From Pseudomonas taetrolens (GTDB taxonomy: Bacteria > Pseudomonadota > Gammaproteobacteria > Pseudomonadales > Pseudomonadaceae), in NCBI RefSeq assembly GCF_900475285.1, contig NZ_LS483370.1, forward strand, positions 2,680,001 through 2,744,000: a DNA stretch of 64,000 nucleotides, written 5' to 3'. Shown here piece after piece: positions 44,820 to 52,854 of this stretch. How positions within the stretch are numbered: the stretch's first letter is position 1; every line of letters begins with the position of its first letter. The position numbers and the translations under genes are program-made. Under the pieces are notes generated by a model. That model was not told where the DNA came from. It was given only the letters and a program-made list of their open reading frames with translations, and searched no databases.

Positions 44820-46210
44820 GAGGCGGCTCCCGTTGGACCAGGTTTCAAGGCGTGATGATGGGTTGACGAAGATCGGACGATCGCGGCATCGGGCTGCTGG
44901 CCTGCCGGCGACGTCTGGCTGCGAGGGGTGGTGCGCACGAAAAAGATCACCACGGCCGCCAGCAGCGAGGTGGCGGCTAGCCCGTAAAGGCCACCCTCGA
45001 TCGAGCCGGTGGTCTGTTCCAGAAAACCGAACGCCGTGGGCGCGACGAAACCGCCAAGGTTGCCGATGGAGTTGATCAGGGCAATCACCGCCGCGGCGAT
45101 GCGCGCATCCAGATAGCCCTGAGGAATCGGCCAGAACAAGGCCGACGCGGCCTTGAAGCCGATAGCGGCAAAGCAGATGGCAACAAAGGCGAATACCGGG
45201 CCACCGGTGGTGGACATGAACATGCCCACGGATGCGATCACCAGCGTCAGCGCCACCCAGGCTTGCTGGTGCTTCCACTTGCCGGCCATGGCGGCAAAAC
45301 CGTACATCGCAACAATCGAGATCAGCCAGGGGATCGAGTTGAACAGCCCCACCTGAAAATCACCGAAACTGCCCATCTTCTTGATCATGCTCGGCAGCCA
45401 GAAGGTCGCACCGTAAATGGTCAGCGCGATGGAGAAGTAGATAAAACAGAACAGCGCAATCTGCTTGTCGGCCAGCAGCTTGAACATCGACGGTTTGACC
45501 GTCTGCACCGCTTCGCGGGCCTGCTGTTCCTGGGCGATGGCCGCGATCAGCGCGCCCTTCTCTTCTTCGCTCAGCCATTTCGCTTCACGGGGATGCGATT
45601 GCAGCCAGAACCAGACAAACCCGCAGAGCACGATCGAGGCAAATCCTTCAATCAGGAACATCCACTGCCAGCCATGCAGGCTCATGCCACTGACGTGCAG
45701 CAGCGCCCCGGACACCGGCCCGGAAATGACCGAGGCAATGGCCGAGCCGCTGAGAAAGATCGCTATGGCCTTGCCCCGCTCGGTCGACGGCAGCCACTGG
45801 GTGAAGTAGTAAATGATCCCGGGGAAGAAGCCCGCTTCAGCGGCCCCCAGAATAAAACGCAGCACATAAAAGCTGGTTTCGCCGCGCACGAACGCCATGG
45901 CCATTGCCGCGGCGCCCCAAGTGAACATGATGCGCGTCAGCCAGGCCCGGGCGCCGTAACGCTGCAACAGCAGGTTGGAGGGCACTTCAAAAATCGCATA
46001 ACCGATGAAAAACAGCCCGGCACCGAGCCCGTAGGCGGCAGCACCAATGCCCAGGTCGGTTTCCAGATGGCTGCGGACAAAACCAATGTTGACCCGGTCG
46101 ATGTAGTTGACGATGAACATCACCACAAACAAGGGCAGCACATGGCGCTTGACCTTGGACGCCGCACGGGCAAGTACCGTGGGGTCGGGTGAAAGGTGGA
46201 GTGTGTTCAC
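44816..46210 (-). CDS. MFS transporter, anion:cation symporter type (sugar acids)
   Basis: 464 aa with twelve membrane helices. NYIDRVNIGFVRSHLETDLG near the start and GYAIFEVPSNLLLQRYGARAW (~70-90) are signatures of the ACS family, which imports glucarate, galactonate, hexuronates and phthalate-like acids. It is translationally coupled to the dehydratase downstream (TTGA overlap) and divergent from the LysR regulator. The operon is therefore a small sugar-acid uptake and dehydration unit, apparently separate from the island to its left. Confidence 0.92.
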   Translation of the reverse strand: MNTLHLSPDPTVLARAASKVKRHVLPLFVVMFIVNYIDRVNIGFVRSHLETDLGIGAAAYGLGAGLFFIGYAIFEVPSNLLLQRYGARAWLTRIMFTWGAAAMAMAFVRGETSFYVLRFILGAAEAGFFPGIIYYFTQWLPSTERGKAIAIFLSGSAIASVISGPVSGALLHVSGMSLHGWQWMFLIEGFASIVLCGFVWFWLQSHPREAKWLSEEEKGALIAAIAQEQQAREAVQTVKPSMFKLLADKQIALFCFIYFSIALTIYGATFWLPSMIKKMGSFGDFQVGLFNSIPWLISIVAMYGFAAMAGKWKHQQAWVALTLVIASVGMFMSTTGGPVFAFVAICFAAIGFKAASALFWPIPQGYLDARIAAAVIALINSIGNLGGFVAPTAFGFLEQTTGSIEGGLYGLAATSLLAAVVIFFVRTTPRSQTSPAGQQPDAAIVRSSSTHHHALKPGPTGAAS

Positions 46211-46280
46211 AGGCGGAACTCCCGATCATTGTTGTTTTTAGGGACGAACCGATCATGGACGCGCACATTGTTCCCGTCTA

Positions 46281-46316
46281 ATCTAACTTGGCATTCGATT
46301 GATACCTGGATTAGAT
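46281..46316. promoter_or_regulatory. Candidate LysR binding region
   Basis: ATCTAA (46281-46286) and TTAGAT (46311-46316) form an inverted repeat within the 108-bp gap between the divergent starts at 46210 and 46319. It ends 2 bp before the LysR ATG. A LysR protein usually binds such dyads to control itself and the divergent operon. Confidence 0.45.
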
Positions 46317-46318
46317 CA

Positions 46319-47221
46319 ATGTTCGAGCTGACTCAACTGCGTTGTTTCACCACCGTGGCGACGGAACTCAACTTTCGCCGTGCCGCCGAACGGCTGAACA
46401 TGACGCAACCGCCTCTCAGCCGGCAGATTCAATTGCTGGAGCATCACCTCGGTGTCGAGTTGCTGACCCGCACTACCCGCAGCGTGGCGCTGACAGCCGC
46501 CGGCCGGGCTTTCTTTGTCGAGGCCCAAAACCTGCTGGAGCGCGCACAGCAAGCGGCTACCACGGCCCGGCGCTTTGCAGAGGGCGACATCGGCTCGGTC
46601 AATATCGGTTTCGTCGGCAGCGCGGTGTACGAGTTTTTACCCAAGGTCATCGCCGAAGCCAGGCTCAAGCAGCCCCATGTCAGAATCGACCTGTCGGAGA
46701 TGAACACCTACCAGCAGCATGAAGCGTTGCGCGCGCGGCGGGTCGACCTCGGGATCGCCCGCGCGCCCCTGCTCGAACCTGGCTATGCCACTGAATGCCT
46801 GGTGCGTGAACCGTTTGTGCTGGCCGTCCCCAGCCAGCATCGACTAGCCAGTGCCACCCGCCTGTCAGTCGGGGATCTCGATGCGCAGCCGTTCCTGATG
46901 TACTCCCATGCCGCCTATCCTCCCTTCAACGAACTGCTCACCGGCATGCTCCGCTCCGCCCGCGTGGCCCCGGAATACGTGCAATGGCTGGGTTCTTCAC
47001 TGACCATTCTGGCGCTGGTCAATGCCGGCATGGGCCTGGCGCTGGTACCGCGTTGCGCGTCCAGCGTGGTGTTCAAGAACGTGGTGTTTCGGGACATTGA
47101 TCTGGGCGAGGGGGTGCAGAGCGAACTGCACCTGATCTGGCGCGAGAACAATGACAACCCGGCATTTGCCATGTTGCTCGAAGCCATACGCCGGGCGGTG
47201 CGTGAGGGCTGGGACGGTTGA
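46319..47221 (+). CDS. LysR-family transcriptional regulator
   Basis: 300 aa. The N-terminal winged helix (~1-60) is canonical: FELTQLRCFTTVATELNFRR, AAERLNMTQPPLSRQIQLLE and LGVELLTRTTRSVALTAAG. The effector domain (~90-295) has the periplasmic-binding fold. VNIGFVGSAVYEFLPKVI and the similarity to the BenM/CatR group suggest a carboxylic-acid inducer. It is divergently transcribed from the sugar-acid transporter-dehydratase operon and is probably its activator. A terminator follows at 47353. Confidence 0.93.
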   Translation: MFELTQLRCFTTVATELNFRRAAERLNMTQPPLSRQIQLLEHHLGVELLTRTTRSVALTAAGRAFFVEAQNLLERAQQAATTARRFAEGDIGSVNIGFVGSAVYEFLPKVIAEARLKQPHVRIDLSEMNTYQQHEALRARRVDLGIARAPLLEPGYATECLVREPFVLAVPSQHRLASATRLSVGDLDAQPFLMYSHAAYPPFNELLTGMLRSARVAPEYVQWLGSSLTILALVNAGMGLALVPRCASSVVFKNVVFRDIDLGEGVQSELHLIWRENNDNPAFAMLLEAIRRAVREGWDG

Positions 47222-47309
47222 CGAGCGGAGCGAGGCTGCGTTCGGGTTTTCGATCCTCCCGCCCTTTCCGGAAACAGGTACGCCGGGCTTACGACGGCTG
47301 CTACAACCT

Positions 47310-47336
47310 TTGTAGCCGCTGCCGCAGGCTGCGATG
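47310..47336. repeat. Pseudomonas intergenic repeat element
   Basis: TTGTAGCCGCTGCCGCAGGC and the following GCGAT match a repeat that is very common between genes in fluorescent pseudomonads. The inner GCCGC/GCGGC-type symmetry is typical of REP-like elements. It lies in the 175-bp gap after the LysR gene. Confidence 0.7.
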
Positions 47337-47352
47337 GGTTGCGCAGAGCCCC

Positions 47353-47379
47353 CGGCCTGAAGGTCCTTCGGCCTTTTTC
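47353..47379 (+). terminator. Rho-independent terminator after LysR gene
   Basis: GGCCTGAAGG pairs with CCTTCGGCC (one bulge), followed by T5. It is about 130 bp after the LysR stop. Confidence 0.65.
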
Positions 47380-47443
47380 GCAGTAATCCCCCGGAATCAG
47401 GGTCCAAGGAGGTACATGAGCCCCAACAACACCCAGGCTCCTC

Positions 47444-47560
47444 CTAGCACCACCACGCCACCGCGGCGGCATAGGGCAGCACAAAAGCCACCCCCAGTCC
47501 CGCCAGGGAGATCAGTCCGAACCATGCCACCGGCCCCATGGCCCACCCCCAGAGCATCAC
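47444..47560 (-). pseudogene. DUF3325 protein remnant (C-terminal 38 codons)
   Basis: The frame reads WGWAMGPVAWFGLISLAGLG then VAFVLPYAAAVAWWC and a stop at 47444. I recognise this as the C-terminal end of the small membrane protein DUF3325 that follows the PepSY gene in Pseudomonas iron-uptake operons. The N-terminal two thirds are missing. It lies in a different frame from the PepSY remnant, which runs straight into it. Confidence 0.65.
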
Positions 47561-48101
47561 GCTCTTGCTTGGGCTGCGATAGTTTCCAGCATGTCCACGC
47601 CAGCAGGAGCCCCATGAGCACTGTGGTCACCTCCAGGTAAACATGATCGCCACGATTGCCTCCCAGCAGATTCAGGGCTGGCAACCCGATACACAGCAGC
47701 GCAGTCAGGCCCAGTTGCTCGCGCCAGGCATCGAGCCAAGGGCGAATCACGGCATACCCCAAACTCAGCAGCCATACCGCAAAAAATACCCGGACTTCCC
47801 AGCCGCCACGCCGTTGCTCGCCCGCAGACACCGTCAGGCTCGGTGAACGCTCAGTGGCCAAGCCGATATTCCAGGCGCTGGCATCGGGGTGCTGGTGCTG
47901 CAGGTAATCCAGTGCGCGCTGCGCACTTTGCGCTTTGTCCAATGAGTGCGCAGGAATCTCGGGGCGCATCCAGCCGTCGATTTCCTTGTCGAAGACCGCC
48001 AGGGTTCCGGTCAGGAAAATCGAAAACAGAATCCAGCCGAACACCAGGCCATCCCAGGTGTGCAACCAGGACAGTGACTGGGTCAGGGGCTTTTGTTTCA
48101 T
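47561..48101 (-). pseudogene. PepSY-associated membrane protein, internally deleted
   Basis: The start is normal: MKQKPLTQSLSWLHTWDGLV then FGWILFSIFLTGTLAVFDKE, typical of PepSY transmembrane proteins of about 500 aa linked to siderophore or haem uptake. After GEQRRGGWEVRVF the sequence jumps to a late segment (WLLSLGYAVIRPWLDAWREQ, LGLTALLCIG). Some 250 central residues with the conserved histidines and PepSY motifs are missing. The frame then runs into DUF3325 sequence and stops at 47397. The product cannot be a functional family member. The start overlaps the DUF3649 stop (ATGA), preserving the original operon layout. Confidence 0.75.
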
Positions 48102-48292
48102 GTCAGCGTCTCCAGCAACTGCGGCCAGAGGCCGATCACACCCAAGGGCAGCGCTAACGACAGCCCGGCCCACGCACGCCACACGCTGTGACAGCAGAAC
48201 ACCCAGAGAATGAACAGCGGGTACACCACAAATGACAACAACGTGGCCGTTATCAGGGCATCGACCTTGTCCAGCGGCAACAGGCGTCCCAA
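48098..48292 (-). pseudogene. DUF3649 protein remnant, 5' truncated
   Basis: Reads RLLPLDKVDALITATLLSFV then VYPLFILWVFCCHSVWRAWA, the C-terminal half of the small DUF3649 membrane protein that begins this iron-uptake operon. The first helix and normal start are absent: an in-frame stop lies directly upstream, and sequence beyond 48292 is unrelated. The break marks the boundary with the capsule region. Confidence 0.7.
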
Positions 48293-48474
48293 TCAAAAGC
48301 GCCTCGCCCGAAGGGCTCCATGTGCCGGAACATGGGGCCTGCGGGCTATATTTTCTGAAACCGCAACAATAGCGGCAGACCGGGCTATGGTCAGTGAATG
48401 TAAAGGCGCAGAGACCGTCGCGAGTTTGTAACTTTCGAGGGTTATACGGGTAGTACAGCAAAAGGAATCCAAAA

Positions 48475-48579
48475 ATGATCTGGATCACCGTTATCTGCAC
48501 TGTCGTAATCGTCACTCTTCTTGGCGCTCTGATAAATGCCTGGCGGATCCACCTCAATAAAAACCTGGAACTTCATTGA
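48475..48579 (+). CDS. Small single-pass membrane protein, 34 aa
   Basis: MIWITVICTVVIVTLLGALI continues NAWRIHLNKNLELH and stops. One membrane helix fills residues ~2-22, followed by a short basic tail. AAGGA lies 8 bases before the ATG, a good ribosome site. No family is recognised. It sits alone between the decayed iron operon and the capsule promoter. A sizeable membrane helix in an in-frame ORF with a proper ribosome site argues for a real small protein, but chance cannot be excluded. Confidence 0.5.
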   Translation: MIWITVICTVVIVTLLGALINAWRIHLNKNLELH

Positions 48580-48776
48580 TGGACAAGCAGGCGCTCGTGA
48601 CAACTGCGACCGCAGGTAAGACCACAGCCGAAATACCGCTTGTTTGATTTGAAGCAAACCGCACCGCCGTTTCTAGCAGCACCCCCTCAGTACTGGCCTC
48701 TTTTCCTGCAAAGAGGTGATGCCCCCCGATAAAACTCCAAAAAAAAACAACTCCGCTCCCCTACAGGTGGTGGCTT

Positions 48777-48804
48777 TTGGATATTGCACTCAACACCTTA
48801 TAAT
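48777..48804 (+). promoter_or_regulatory. Candidate sigma-70 promoter of the capsule export operon
   Basis: TTGGAT (48777-48782), 16-bp spacer, TATAAT (48799-48804). It is about 240 bp before the kpsM start, giving a long AT-rich leader (48805-49042) in which I see no gene. The region 48580-48776 also holds no gene, only a short hairpin CCTCTTT/AAAGAGG near 48697-48716. Confidence 0.6.
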
Positions 48805-49042
48805 TCCTTATTCCTCGAAAAATCCCCGACGTTTTAAGATACGATCTTCTCTAAAAATTCAGGAGTTGCCCTACAGAAGGCAGGACTTCTTCATTGACGC
48901 TTATGCCACGAAACGATTAGTCTTCCTGCCCCTAGAACATGGAATACTATCGAGTCCCGGCTTTACCGCGCGGGATTATGCATTTCCTGAAAATGAATTC
49001 CCCGGCGCATTCATTTGCGCGGCTCTGCTTGCGGTAAACATA

Positions 49043-49834
49043 TTGAAGCCTCGTTCCTCGCTCCAGATTCAAAAATCGGTGATCTTCGCCCTTATCCTGC
49101 GCGAAGCCCGAGCACGCTTTGGCGCGCGCCGCATGGGCGCCGTATGGACTCTGGTCGAGCCCATTTGCCACTTGCTTATCTTCAGTATTTTATTCGCGGT
49201 CATTCGTGGACGTACGGTCTCTGACGTCGAGTACCCGGTATTTGTCCTGGTCGCGATGGCTCCTTTCCTGCTCTACCGCAATACCGCCTTGCGCCTGATG
49301 GACAGTCTGCGGGAAAACCGCTCGCTGTTCGGCTACAAGCAGATCAAGCCCCTGGACACCTATGTCGCCCGAGTGCTGGTGGAAGCCTGTATCAGTGCCA
49401 CGGTGTACGCGATCCTGGTATTTGGTTTCGCGTGGTACGGCTTCGACATGTCGGTAGCCAACCCGTTGATGTGGGTGGTGACACTGGCCTTGGGATTGTT
49501 GTTCGCGTTCAGCCTGGGCATGGTGCTGGCATTGATTACCCATGCCCTGCCCAGCCTGAAAGTGGTCATTCGCATGGCCTTTTTCCCGCTGTATTTCATT
49601 TCCGGCGTACTGGTACCTGCTGCATACCTGCCGCAAGCGATGATGCCGGTGTTGCTGCTCAACCCTTTCCTGCACATTGTCGAGCTGATCCGCGCTCAGG
49701 TTTTGCCGCACTACACCCCTGTGGACGGTGTGTCGGAGGGCTACGTGATAGTCCTGACCACGGTGTTGCTGTTTATTGCCATGGGTAGCTACCGCGCACG
49801 CCGCTTGCACCTTGTTTCCACGAAGAACGGATGA
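49043..49834 (+). CDS. kpsM: Capsule polysaccharide ABC transporter permease
   Basis: 263 aa from TTG 49043, matching the ~260 aa of KpsM proteins. The frame is open back to 48716, but those residues are unlike the family and would span the promoter. Six membrane helices are visible. VIFALILREARARFGARRMG and AVWTLVEPICHLLIFSILFA at the start are characteristic of KpsM/BexB/CtrC permeases. With KpsT it exports the finished polymer across the inner membrane. The ribosome site before the TTG is weak, so the exact start is the least certain point. It is followed by kpsT after 12 bp. Confidence 0.88.
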   Translation: MKPRSSLQIQKSVIFALILREARARFGARRMGAVWTLVEPICHLLIFSILFAVIRGRTVSDVEYPVFVLVAMAPFLLYRNTALRLMDSLRENRSLFGYKQIKPLDTYVARVLVEACISATVYAILVFGFAWYGFDMSVANPLMWVVTLALGLLFAFSLGMVLALITHALPSLKVVIRMAFFPLYFISGVLVPAAYLPQAMMPVLLLNPFLHIVELIRAQVLPHYTPVDGVSEGYVIVLTTVLLFIAMGSYRARRLHLVSTKNG

Positions 49835-49846
49835 GTACAGGCCAAC

Positions 49847-50500
49847 GTGTTCGAGCTTAGAAACGTTACCAAATCCTACCTGACTCCAAAGGGACGTCGG
49901 TATGTGTTCCGCAACCTGTCGCTGTCGATTCCGCCAGGCAAGAATATTGGCCTTATCGGGCGCAACGGTGCAGGCAAATCGACCTTGATGCGCCTGCTCG
50001 GCGCTGCCGACATTCCTGACTCCGGCTCAGTCGTCACAGACAAAAGCATTTCCTGGCCGGTCGGTTTGACGGGCGGTTTTCAAGGCAGCATGACCGGCCG
50101 CGAAAACATCAAGTTTGTCTGCCGCGTCTACGGCGCAGTGGGTGACGACATGCGCGAAAAAATTCGCTACGTTCAGGAATTTGCTGAAATCGGCGACTGG
50201 ATTGATGAGCCCATCAAGACTTACTCCTCCGGGATGCGCTCGCGGGTGGCCTTCGGCCTGAGCATGGCCTTCGATTTTGATTACTACCTGATCGACGAAG
50301 TGATGTCCGTCGGCGACGCACAGTTCAAACGTAAATGTGCCGACGTATTCCAGGAAAAATTACAGCAGTCAAAAGTCGTGCTGGTGACCCACAACATGAA
50401 TGAAGTTCAAAAGATCTGCGACATCGTCCTGCTGGTTCGCAATGGCGAGATCCAGGTTTACGAAGACGTCGCCGAAGGCATCAAAGCCTACAACTCCTGA
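49847..50500 (+). CDS. kpsT: Capsule polysaccharide ABC transporter ATPase
   Basis: 217 aa from GTG 49847, 6 bases after ACAGG. Walker A GRNGAGKSTLM (~38-48), the signature region as YSSGMRSRVAFGLSMAFDF (the variant typical of polysaccharide exporters), a Walker B variant YYLIDEVMSVGDA and H-loop VTHNMNEV are all present. The length matches KpsT, which lacks the C-terminal carbohydrate-binding domain of Wzt, so the export signal is a capsule-type lipid terminus rather than a capped O antigen. Confidence 0.94.
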   Translation: MFELRNVTKSYLTPKGRRYVFRNLSLSIPPGKNIGLIGRNGAGKSTLMRLLGAADIPDSGSVVTDKSISWPVGLTGGFQGSMTGRENIKFVCRVYGAVGDDMREKIRYVQEFAEIGDWIDEPIKTYSSGMRSRVAFGLSMAFDFDYYLIDEVMSVGDAQFKRKCADVFQEKLQQSKVVLVTHNMNEVQKICDIVLLVRNGEIQVYEDVAEGIKAYNS

Positions 50501-50554
50501 CTTCATACTCTCTTTTATAAAGCAGAACCGTTCGACTTCAAGGATGCATCATAT

Positions 50555-51661
50555 ATGAGCAGCAAGGGTAAACTCAGACGCTGGCGCCTGGCTATCGGCC
50601 TGGTGATTTTGCCAATGGTTCTGGCGACCATTTACTACGGCATTTTCGCCACCGATCGCTATGTCAGCAGTGCGCAGGTCGTCGTCCGCCAGGACGGTGG
50701 CAACCAGGCCGCCGCCATGCCAGGCCTCTCGACCCTGCTGACCGGTACCAACCCCGCGTCCCGGGAAGAGACCCTCTACCTGCGCGAATACATCGGGTCC
50801 ATGGACATGATGCTATTGCTCGAAGAGCGCCTGCACTGGATCGAGCAATACGCCGACCAGCACAGCGACATGTTCTTCTGGATCAACAAGGATGCCCCAC
50901 GCGAGGACCTGCTCAAATACTACCAGCGCATGGTAACGGCCCATTACGACGAAACTACCGGCCTGTTGCGGGTTGAAGTACAAGCCTTCACCCCCGAGCT
51001 TTCTGAACAAATGCTGCGCACCATACTGTCCGCCAGCGAGAACTTCGTTAACGAAGTCAGCCACAGCATTGCCCGCGAACAAATGACCTTCGCCAAAAGC
51101 GAACTGGCAACTGCCCGGGTTCAATACGCGGATCGCAAAGCTGAACTGATCGACTTCCAGAACACCAACAAAGTACTCGATGGTGCAAACACCGCACAAA
51201 GCCGTGCCACCATCATTGCCGACCTCGAAGGCCAGCACACCAAAGAACAGGCCGTATTGACCGAGATGCAGTTCAAACTGCGCGCCGATTCGCCGCAAGT
51301 GAAACAGCAAAAGCAAAGGGTTAACGCCATTGCCCAGCAACTGGCCAAGGAAAAACGCCTGCTGGTGTCGTCAACTGACGGCTCCCAGCTGAACGTAGTC
51401 GCCTCTGCTTTCCAGCAACTGACACTGGATGCAGGCATCGCTGAAGCCAGCTACAAAACAGCGGTGGCTGCACTGGACAATGCACGGATTGAAGCCAGCA
51501 AAAAGATCCGCACCCTGGTGACGGTCGTCAGCCCGAACACCCCGCAACTGGCACTGTACCCGGAGCGCCTGTATAACCTGGCAACTATCTTGCTTGGCCT
51601 GCTCATGCTGTATGGCATTACCCGCTTCATCCTGGCTTCGATCGAGGATCATCGTGATTAA
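50555..51661 (+). CDS. kpsE: Capsule export inner-membrane protein (polysaccharide co-polymerase type 3)
   Basis: 368 aa. One N-terminal helix (WRLAIGLVILPMVLATIYYG, ~10-30) and one C-terminal helix (LYNLATILLGLLMLYGI) bracket a long periplasmic part with extended coiled coil (~180-320). YVSSAQVVVRQ directly after the first helix is typical of KpsE/CtrB/BexC. It links the KpsMT transporter to the outer-membrane channel KpsD across the periplasm. The C-terminus overlaps the start of kpsD (51654). Confidence 0.92.
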   Translation: MSSKGKLRRWRLAIGLVILPMVLATIYYGIFATDRYVSSAQVVVRQDGGNQAAAMPGLSTLLTGTNPASREETLYLREYIGSMDMMLLLEERLHWIEQYADQHSDMFFWINKDAPREDLLKYYQRMVTAHYDETTGLLRVEVQAFTPELSEQMLRTILSASENFVNEVSHSIAREQMTFAKSELATARVQYADRKAELIDFQNTNKVLDGANTAQSRATIIADLEGQHTKEQAVLTEMQFKLRADSPQVKQQKQRVNAIAQQLAKEKRLLVSSTDGSQLNVVASAFQQLTLDAGIAEASYKTAVAALDNARIEASKKIRTLVTVVSPNTPQLALYPERLYNLATILLGLLMLYGITRFILASIEDHRD

Positions 51662-52742
51662 ATCCCTTACTGTCTCCCACTCGTTCCATCTGAAACTGGC
51701 AACAGTGGCCTTGGCGATCCTCGGCCTCTCGGGCTGCAGTGGCGTCATATCCGGCGCAGGCCCTTACAAGGGTGCCATCGAGTCCGAGAACACGACCTAC
51801 AATCTGGTCGAGATCAACGCCAACACGATCGCACCTTATATGCGCAGTGCCGCGCGCCCGATGCAAGCCAGCATCGCCAAACCCGTCGCCCCTTCGGCGC
51901 GACTGATGCCCGGCGACGTCCTGAGCATCCTGATCACAGACAACGCCCCCGAGGGCTCGGCGCTGTTTGCCCCGCTGTCAACTGGTGGCACTCAGCTTAA
52001 AACCCGCATCAACGACCAAGGCAAGATTTCGTTGCCCTACGTTGGTCAGCCGTTTGTGGCAGGCATGACCCTCAGCCAGGTTGAGGCACTGATCGTCAAG
52101 CAACTCAAAGGCATGACCACCGACGTACAGACCCACGTCGAACTGGTTGGCGACCTGTCAGGCTCGGTACTGGTCGCGGGCGCGGTCAAATCCCCGGGGC
52201 GCTTCAGCACCCTGCAAGGGCCTTTGACCCTGCTCGACGCCGTCAACCAGGCAGGCGGTCCAGTAATGGAGCCGCACCTGGTCAACGTTACCGTGCGTAC
52301 CGGCAACCAGGTTCAACAGTTCAACTACGAAGACATCCTGGCCGGCAACAACATGGTGCTGCGCCCGAACTCGGAAGTCGTACTCGAACGCGCCCGTCAG
52401 CGCTTCGTGGCCATGGGCGCCGTCGGTGAGCCGGGACTGAAAGATCTGCCAGCGCAAAACACCAGTTTGCTGGATGCCCTGAGCAGTGTCGGCGGACTGA
52501 GAGAAGGCAGCGCCAACCCTGAAGGCGTGTTCGTGTTCCGCATGGGCGAAGGCGACCAGGCAAAACCTACCGTTCTGCGCCTCGACATGCGCGACCCGGC
52601 CGCGATCTTCTACGCTCGCCAGGTCGTGATCAAGCCGGATGACACCATCTATGTCACCAACGCGGCTGTGCATGAATGGCAAAAAATCATCAGCCCTGTT
52701 GTACAGACGATGATGGTGGGCCGAGTGGCAGGTATTCAGTAA
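51654..52742 (+). CDS. kpsD: Outer-membrane polysaccharide export lipoprotein (KpsD/Wza class)
   Basis: 362 aa from GTG 51654, which overlaps kpsE by 8 bases and has GAGG 6 bases upstream. The start gives a proper lipoprotein signal with lipobox LGLSGC (Cys ~26). The polysaccharide export domain follows: APSARLMPGDVLSILITDNA (~80-100), GKISLPYVGQPFVAGMTLSQ (~125-145), then SLBB-type repeats (VLVAGAVKSPGRFSTLQGPL, FVAMGAVGEPGLKDLP). The last ~25 residues could form the barrel-spanning helix. It is the final gene of the export operon, followed by a strong terminator. Confidence 0.92.
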   Translation: MIKSLTVSHSFHLKLATVALAILGLSGCSGVISGAGPYKGAIESENTTYNLVEINANTIAPYMRSAARPMQASIAKPVAPSARLMPGDVLSILITDNAPEGSALFAPLSTGGTQLKTRINDQGKISLPYVGQPFVAGMTLSQVEALIVKQLKGMTTDVQTHVELVGDLSGSVLVAGAVKSPGRFSTLQGPLTLLDAVNQAGGPVMEPHLVNVTVRTGNQVQQFNYEDILAGNNMVLRPNSEVVLERARQRFVAMGAVGEPGLKDLPAQNTSLLDALSSVGGLREGSANPEGVFVFRMGEGDQAKPTVLRLDMRDPAAIFYARQVVIKPDDTIYVTNAAVHEWQKIISPVVQTMMVGRVAGIQ

Positions 52743-52766
52743 GCGGCGAAATATTACCGTTAAACC

Positions 52767-52799
52767 AAAAACGCCAAGACACTACGTCTTGGCGTTTTT
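52767..52799. terminator. Bidirectional rho-independent terminator after kpsD
   Basis: AAAAACGCCAAGAC (52767-52780) and GTCTTGGCGTTTTT (52786-52799) pair perfectly over 14 bp with a 5-base loop, giving T-runs on both strands. It serves kpsD and the convergent gene ending at 52855. Confidence 0.95.
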
Positions 52800-52854
52800 G
52801 TTTGCGGAAACCCTTTACAACCCTGAACACTTATCTCTCACGATGGCCCAAGGA

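Noticed and set aside
43545..45278. 577-codon version of the sugar-acid dehydratase
   Set aside because: The N-terminal ~150 codons are the transporter gene read in another frame. A TTG start at 44819 with a good ribosome site and TTGA overlap explains the true protein.
48716..49042. N-terminal extension of KpsM
   Set aside because: The extra ~109 residues do not look like a permease, the total length would be atypical, and a good promoter (48777-48804) lies inside the stretch.
48580..49042. JUMPstart/ops element for RfaH-type antitermination before the capsule operon
   Set aside because: I searched both strands for the GGCGGTAG core and did not find it; GCGGTAA near the kpsM start is not a match.
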